A stretch of DNA of 64,000 nucleotides from Lethocerus indicus (taxonomy: Eukaryota > Arthropoda > Insecta > Hemiptera > Belostomatidae): NCBI GenBank assembly GCA_019843655.1, contig JACDQD010000010.1, positions 6,369,637-6,433,636 of the forward strand, given 5' to 3'. Positions 57,776 to 64,000 of this stretch are shown here, in pieces. The first letter of the stretch is position 1. Each line of letters begins with the position of its first letter. The notes under the pieces are model-generated. The model was not told the origin of the DNA. It searched no databases and saw nothing but the letters and a program-made list of their open reading frames with translations. The position numbers and the translations under genes are program-made.

Positions 57776-59120
57776 TTTTTTCCTGCGTTTGGATACCACC
57801 AGAAGGTGGTACTCTTTTTTTCTCGTTTCCGGGCAAACTGCTCCAATTCGCCTTTCCCTGATTCCTCTCATTATGAGACGGATCCCGCTAAGCCTACATT
57901 GTTGCAGCCCAATACGCAGCAACGTATTGCTGGGAATTGAGGTTGCTGGCGGTATTAAGGGGAGGGCAGTACCAGTACATACACGGAGGTACCGATTTGT
58001 GACGGGTGTCAGAATGAAGCATAGAGGCTGGGCATCAAAGAGGCCTTGGAAGGCCGCGCCATTCTCTCTAGTCATCCGACCGCAGTTAACGCTTTCCAGA
58101 GTGCAATTCGCGCGTAGACAGAATAACAATTTACATCGCACCGACGATTCTATTTTCACCCGATCGACTGTTTCGGAATTTCGAAACCCACTCCTGTTTT
58201 CGAGCGAAAGGGGCGGAACTATCCCCGCGGTATTATGTAAATGAATTTTTTCACTATATTTCCGTTGTGCAATAGATAATCCGCCGAAAATTGGGGCGAG
58301 CACCGCCCCCGCCCCCGAGAGTTACCCGAATGTTACACGATTCTTTGGCATTTCGACATTCCCGCCACCGATTCGCGGATTCGGAATAAACTAGATCTTT
58401 CGACTGGGTGAATGTCCAATCGCTATTGGACGAAACGGGTCCGTTTCGAAATATTGATAACAGCAACGGAGTGATTATTGCAATTTTACCGGCCCAGATT
58501 GCATATCAATGGAAAAGAAAGTCTCGAGAAATGCCCCACGGTTGTAAACCCGTACAGAATATACTTTTAGAAACTGAACAAGACTTTAATGCTTTGAAAT
58601 AAGACTGTATCGGCACGAAATAATATTGGGATTTTGCCAAAAATTCATTTCGGTAACGCTGAAAATACTGATATAAATGTTCTCGATGTTATCACTCACT
58701 AATTTGGCGTAGTACTGATTCCTTGATGATGGAACCAGTTGCGAAAATTAAGAATCATAAACCCGGGAGGGTTTATAACCTGATACCTTATAACGTAAAT
58801 TTGATTAGGGATATCCTTGTCGCGATATCCGAACTTGAAAAACGTGTATTCCCCCACAATTATGTTCGGTATAATGTATTTATTGGGAGGATAATTGCCC
58901 CAACACGTAAAGCAGGTCCGTACTTTGGGCATTGCACCGTTGGGGCTCCCATTCTACAACGTTGGTACGGTGAAATTATCGGGGAAAGTGACCGTAGTCG
59001 AAACCGGCAGGTATTGCGCAACAAGGGCCGTTACAGTTATCCTTTGGACTTGACGACCGAAGGATACGTGTTCAGGATTGCGCCATATTCGAAAATTCGA
59101 CTACTTGGAGTCGTCACGAA
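57776..59120. other. No recognisable gene
   Basis: A GC-rich segment to about 58400 is open on both strands for up to 200 codons with no domain, so I treat those frames as composition effects. A 138-codon frame at 58723-59139 runs into the next hairpin copy and is likewise unrecognised. Confidence 0.45.
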
Positions 59121-59131
59121 AGAACAATGGA

Positions 59132-59409
59132 TGGTTTAACACACCTGTTTTGTGGTTTGCGAGGGGTTGGAATAACCTAGATTTGTTGTGTTTCTGTCTC
59201 CTCTCGCCGGTTTGGTCTTTCGCCAGACCGGTTTCGGCTGTACTACTACTGACAGTACAAGTGACAGTGACAGTGCGGTGGGGACGCCCGAAAAACATCC
59301 AAAGTGCCAATAGTGACTAACACCGCTACTGAAGATGGCGAGCAGCCGAAACCGGTCTACCGGCAAAAGGCCAAACCAGTGAGAGGAGACTGAAACACAA
59401 CAAATCTAC
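59132..59409 (-). repeat. Hairpin repeat, copy 12, with 9-bp target duplication
   Basis: This copy runs from TGGTTTAACACACCTG through the left arm and loop (GACAGTACAAGTGACAGTGA, then GGGACGCCCGAAAAACATCC) to the full right arm, ending ACAAATCTAC. A small CCGG insertion lies in GGTCTACCGGCAAAAGG. The direct repeat AACAATGGA is at 59123-59131 and 59410-59418. Confidence 0.91.
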
Positions 59410-59418
59410 AACAATGGA

Positions 59419-61737
59419 AGGATTTTTTAAGTACGCGCCCTATCCTATAAAGACAAAAAGACGAACTTATAATATGATAATTTTGCACCAATTTAAATAT
59501 AATACTTTTTTATACATTACCCCATTAATTTGTAGACACTTATTTTACATAATGAATAATTCGGGATTTTATAGACCTGGATAAGAATCGCCTAAACAGT
59601 TCAATGCGTTCATTTCGACCAGCGGTATTTTTGTTTTTGAAAGGTGAATGACTTACACACAATAGTCGAGCAAGAGCGGGCAATTCCGAGCGGCATATTC
59701 GGTTTCGAAAACGAAAACAGATAAACAAAACCCTCGAAAAAGGCCGAAAGCACTCTTCAAGGAAATTATGAATTGTTACGTTCACGCGTTACCGGTCTTG
59801 AAACCGATTTCGCAATCGGCGTCTGGCGCCTCTAATTCAGACTTTGTTCAATCAATATTATACTCTCTCAAAGCTTTATCGGACTTACTTTGAGGACTTT
59901 ATTACCTGACTTTGTTTAGCATGTTCTAATGTTACGTTTAGAATTAATCTTTTAAATTTCGAATAACTTTTGAATGAGAAATCTTAAGTGGAAATAAAAA
60001 TATATTAATCTTTGAACTTTTATGTTACAGGTATGTGATCTGCTAATACCAGGTAGTATAGACTGAGTTTTACACAAACGAGTAAGTATTTTGAAATACT
60101 TTACCGTACATTTCAAAATTATTAAGTTTCCAATGATTCTTCCTTCTTTCCATTCTTCATTCGCACCAAATTTTCTTGGATCGACTCATCCACAAAGATT
60201 GTGGATTATATTTGTCCACACAATAGATTTCACAGAGGAGCCAATTGAATAGAAACCGAGGAACTCATTAAGCCCACGCTGGTTGAAAGTTCATAAAACT
60301 CGGTCTGGTCCCACGCCGAGTCCGCCTCTAGACATAATCGGACGTGGAGACAGGGCGTTTATTTATTTATCGACACAACAGCTTCGGTTGGGATTCCCTC
60401 AGTATTACCTGACGTTCTAATACGTGATATTTTCCCTTATAGAAGTGTATTCCACGTTTTTAGATTACCCGAAAGAAACCATATTAAACATGGTTTCAAA
60501 TTTAATTTTGTATTAATTTCTTTTAGATTCTTCAGTTGTTAAATAGCCAAATCTTGTACATAGAAATAACGTGCTACAACAGAAAAATGATGGGCGCTTC
60601 CACAACTTCCTCATAAATCAGTATTCGATCTCACTTCTCCGAGTGTACGATTCGGAGCTACAATTTCGGGCGATATTTCGTCGGTAATTTCTCAATCACG
60701 CAGCCGTTGTTTACCCACATTTGTGAGCGAGCTTCGTGATTACCTCTCCTGGAATTATGTGGTGTTTTATGGGGCCCCGTCTCCTCTTATGGCCGTTTCG
60801 GGTTTATTGGGTTTCTCGTATTCTTCAATTCCGATTTTTCAACACATCCGGCCGGGGAAAGTGGCCAAATCCTAGGGCAAAATAAGAATATAAAATGCGG
60901 TGACTGCTCGCAAAATGACGAGTCTACGAAATCATTATCACTGTTTCAGTAATCGATGTAATGGACAGAAATGCTTTATATATAAACTTTCATGGAACGT
61001 TAAATTTCTTGTAATGGATTATCAACGTTGTTTAAATATTATACAATGAAATTAACATTCAGTTAACGATTATTCCGGGACGATAACCTACAAAATCAAC
61101 GGATGTAGTTATTATGAATAGTAAAATAAAATCTCATTTGTTGTGCTTCTTGGCAAGTTAATCTGTATTATCTCATTCTTTCAAGCTAAACTACTTTTAT
61201 ATATAGAGCCAATGTAAGTCGTTCAAAGAGGCTGCAAAACTTTAGTACATTTATAACCGTAATTATTTGTTGGGAATGAATCTTATAGACCGGTACTAAG
61301 CCGGCCTTTCCCACAGATTCGGGCGGAAGTATCGAGGTAAAACGCCCCTGTAATATAACGAAAAAACTCTCGAGAAGGGAGAAAAAAATATATATAATCA
61401 GAAGAAATTCCTAGCGAGCGCGCGGAGGAGTTTTACGAGCCCTGGAAACCGGTTCAGTGGCACACGGTGGGACGTCCCAACTGCCCGAGGCCGTGCAGCC
61501 GAATTACCGTTCTAACTGCAATATTCTCCGTTTGGTCATCCGCTTTCGGGTTCTGCCAAACTCTTGAGCAGCTTCTTCTTTCAACCATCCGCACCCGATT
61601 GTTTCCTTCGACCCAATTCTCTAGTATACGCTACGAGTACGTAACACATAAACCCGAATAGCTTTCCTAAAATTTTCATGACAGGCTTTTACGATTTATT
61701 TATAAAAATATCACGGGACCTCTCATCGTTTATAAAG
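59419..61737. other. No recognisable gene
   Basis: Mainly AT-rich unique DNA. GC-richer blocks near 60640-60860 and 61280-61660 show no domain. Confidence 0.5.
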
Positions 61738-61749
61738 GAAAATTTAAAT

Positions 61750-62021
61750 ACCGTAGATGTCGTGTGTTTCTGTCTCCTCTCGCTGGTTTGGTCTTTCCCT
61801 GGACCGGTTTCGGCTGCTCGCCATCTTCAGCAGCGGTGTTAGTCGCTATCGGCACTTTGAATGTTTTTCGGGCATCCCCACTGCACTGTCACTGTCACGT
61901 GTACTGTCAGTGGTACAGACGAAACCGGTCTGGCGAAAGACCGAACCGGGGAGAGGAAAAAAACACACGAAATCCACGGTATTCCAACCCCTCGCAGACC
62001 ACGAAACAGTATGTTAGACTA
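61750..62021 (+). repeat. Hairpin repeat, copy 13, with 12-bp target duplication
   Basis: This copy runs from ACCGTAGATGTCGTGTG through the left arm (GGACCGGTTTCGGCTGCTCG) and loop (GGCACTTTGAATGTTTTTCG, GGGCATCCCCACTGCACTGT) to the right arm and the end ATGTTAGACTA. The inner right arm is shortened: GACGAAACCGGTCTGGCGAA follows directly on the loop. The direct repeat GAAAATTTAAAT is at 61738-61749 and 62022-62033. Confidence 0.92.
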
Positions 62022-62033
62022 GAAAATTTAAAT

Positions 62034-63755
62034 GAATCGTTTAGTATGATTGGCGTTTCTGTGCTCCCCATTTGTATAATTCCTGCCGTAGCATCGGTTG
62101 ATCCGAGCCCTGCTATTTATCATAGATTTGAGCCCGATGTCCCGAGACGTCCGATAACTGGAGGCCGAAGAAATGCTCAACAGGAGAGTGGGAAATTGAC
62201 AGCCGATCTACTTGAGCTTCGCCGGTCTCTCACCGGGCGACCGAAAAGACTATTGTCTATTCAAGACCCATACGTCTCCTCCCGTCAACCTCTTTTGTTC
62301 CGGACGTCTGTTTTCTCCGACCCCCGATCGGGGAACGAGACCTTTCCCATTGCATTCAGCCGACATAATAATAATCGTTGTGACAGACGAAAATGAATGT
62401 ACGCGATCGATATATCGAAAGGGCCCGGCCACTCTATTCATGTCATCGATAAGGCCGGAATAGACAGTCACGGTAGACCGGTGCAAGAACCGGGGAGTAG
62501 CCAGATGGGCGTTGGATGTGGGGAAACTTTTGAAATGGAACTTTTTAATCGGAGCTCCTTTAACTCAAGCGGTGCGGGTCTAATACAGGAATGTAAAACC
62601 CACTAAAAATTAGAAAAACGACACTCTAAAATTACCTCGTTTCAGCGTTAAATCAGACCAGGTAAAAGTCATAAAAGTAACTGCTCATTGGGATTTCAAA
62701 TCTGTGAATTAGTATTACGTTTTCTGCGTTCACTCAACAGGACTATAAACCTCGTTTTTCGTATTCTGTTTTCCTTCATTTAAAGAATCAAAGTGAAGTA
62801 TTTATTGTTTAAAATCTAACTACGACGAGTGCATTTAATAAATCGTCTGTTTGGTCTTTCGTAAAGAACATATTAATTATTACATAAAAATGTCTCTTCG
62901 CTTTCATTGCACTTTGTACTGGTTTTGAAATCTGGCCGATCATGTCCTACAACAGAATCGAATATCATTGAGCTATAAAAGAATAAAAAGAAACATTAGT
63001 GCTGTGTAAAGCTGCGAGTGGGGCATTGGCTGCCCAATGATATTATGAACGAAACACATCTGACAATTACTAGACTCTGAAACCGGTTTACATTAGCGGC
63101 AAAAACGTGGTTTTTTTTATTTATTCATTCCATTCTGTTTCGTGTGCCAATAGCTGTCGCCAACTCTCATTTCTACTCGTTCAAAGACATCGAAGGAAGA
63201 AAGGATTCGAGTGCGGCTACCTCCTTTGGCCTAGTCATCTCTTTGAGTTAGTACTCGTCACGGATTTATGTACTGATGTGTAATTCCCTCCTGCAAATTC
63301 CTATAACAAAATGAACTATATTTGATTCTCGGAGAAAGATTGGCAGACTATCAAGGTGAGAGCATAGCGGTCCCGGACTTTATTAGCAAGCTAAGGGGAA
63401 GCATTTTATTTTGTACTAATTGTGCAATCATGCTTTATGGTTATAGCTACAATTGCGGAATGTTTCACTGGACGGTCTAAAATCAGTCCACGGTCAGTTA
63501 CAATATGGCTCTGTGAATTGTGTGTTCGTTAGGTCAATTTAGATTTTAGCAATGACTTCAGTAGTCCTAATATCCGTTGAAAGTCGATTCTTTAGTGTCG
63601 GGTATGGGGTTTCCACGTATTTGCATTTATACAGGCATTGAACTCTTCTATCGCATCTCCGACGCGATTTTTCGGCCAAACAAATGGGTTATTTGAGCGT
63701 TCACAGGAGGATGGAGGCTGGAGGCGCGTGCTCCAGAGGTCAATGGACCATGGGA
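62034..63755. other. No recognisable gene
   Basis: GC-mixed to about 62610, then AT-rich. Nothing recognisable. Confidence 0.5.
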
Positions 63756-63758
63756 CAG

Positions 63759-63815
63759 AGTAGAGTGGAGTGGAGGAGCAGGAGGATGAGGAGGAGAAGG
63801 AGGTGGAGGAGGCCG
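63759..63815. repeat. GGA-rich low-complexity tract
   Basis: Purine-rich GGA/GGAG units over about 57 bp. The frame on either strand is Arg- or Leu-rich and artefactual. Confidence 0.9.
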
Positions 63816-64000
63816 GGGCTCGAAGAAATCGAAAACCTAATCGCCGATTTGGCCATAAGACCGTTGACCCTCAGCCCCGAGTCACGGCGCAATATAAACA
63901 GATTGGGATCTGAAATTTGAATTCTTAAAAAGGACAACGGACCCACTTGCAACAGGTTCTTGTTTCGGTTGCACCATTCAAGTTTTGCCTTCGCGCACAA
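63816..64000. other. No recognisable gene
   Basis: No recognisable feature up to the window edge. Confidence 0.4.

Noticed and set aside
57695..58303. Longest open frames in the window (about 200 codons minus, 173 codons plus, overlapping)
   Set aside because: They overlap on opposite strands in a GC-rich block where stops are rare, show no domain, and cannot both be real. The minus frame also runs through the tRNA-like head.
58723..59139. 138-codon plus-strand frame
   Set aside because: No recognisable domain, no flanking splice or promoter signal noticed, and its last codons enter a hairpin-repeat copy, so it was not called as a gene.
3061..62021. CRISPR array or operon-like structure
   Set aside because: The repeats are dispersed, palindromic and individually flanked by target duplications in eukaryotic-type DNA; spacing is irregular in kilobases.
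3061..62021. Classical DNA-transposon MITE identity for the hairpin family
   Set aside because: Duplication length varies from 9 to 14 bp and the flanked copies are asymmetric, which does not fit fixed-length cut-and-paste insertion.
61764..62396. 210-codon frame on the plus strand
   Set aside because: Its first 90 or so codons are simply the hairpin repeat read in one phase; the rest has no recognisable domain.

Overview
The window looks like nuclear, gene-poor DNA from an arthropod, most likely an insect with a fairly large genome. This rests on its transposon types: mariner, piggyBac, Merlin and Jockey-like non-LTR relics. There are no operons, ribosome-binding sites or dense reading frames. 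Composition alternates between AT-rich filler and short GC-rich patches that keep their CpG. I recognise no complete host protein-coding gene. The stretch is best read as intergenic or intronic DNA. Long frames in the GC-rich patches match no family I know.

The dominant repeat is an interspersed hairpin element. There are about 13 substantial copies and at least seven decayed pieces from one end of the window to the other. Each copy is a short interrupted palindrome of about 170-390 bp. One arm carries a core like AGACCGGTTTCGGCTGCTCG and the other arm its reverse complement. Eight copies are flanked by exact direct repeats whose length varies (9, 9, 12, 12, 13, 13, 14 and 14 bp). Variable-length duplications suggest target-primed retroposition, as in SINEs, rather than cut-and-paste. 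No poly(A) tail is present. I do not recognise the family by name.

Layout: 0-7 kb has two hairpin copies in otherwise unremarkable DNA. 7.6-8.1 kb is a complete but internally deleted Merlin element with a 9-bp duplication. 8.4-8.7 kb (minus) is an unrecognised exon-like frame. 10.8 kb has a hairpin copy. 12.9-14.3 kb holds two Jockey-type reverse-transcriptase tails in tandem. 15.3 kb has a hairpin copy. 19.4 kb is a 205-bp miniature mariner that keeps the transposase C-terminus. 22.3-22.75 and 26.6-26.8 kb are degenerate tandem repeats of the same family in opposite orientation. 23.2-23.6 kb is a possible promoter and first exon. 28.4 kb has a hairpin copy. 29.1-29.7 kb is a third Jockey tail. 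30.6 kb has a hairpin copy. 31.1-32.3 kb is a piggyBac element with TTAA ends and a transposase remnant. 32-47 kb is almost featureless. 47.2 kb is a pure GA microsatellite. 47.9-48.3 kb is a TTAA-flanked piggyBac-type MITE. 49.0-49.2 kb is a mariner N-terminal relic. 50-62 kb is a cluster of hairpin copies with a local inverted duplication. 62-64 kb holds little beyond a GGA-rich tract.

Nothing here works together as a pathway. The content is a record of several transposon families, nearly all non-autonomous or broken. The hairpin family is the most interesting element and the best candidate for something not yet described.
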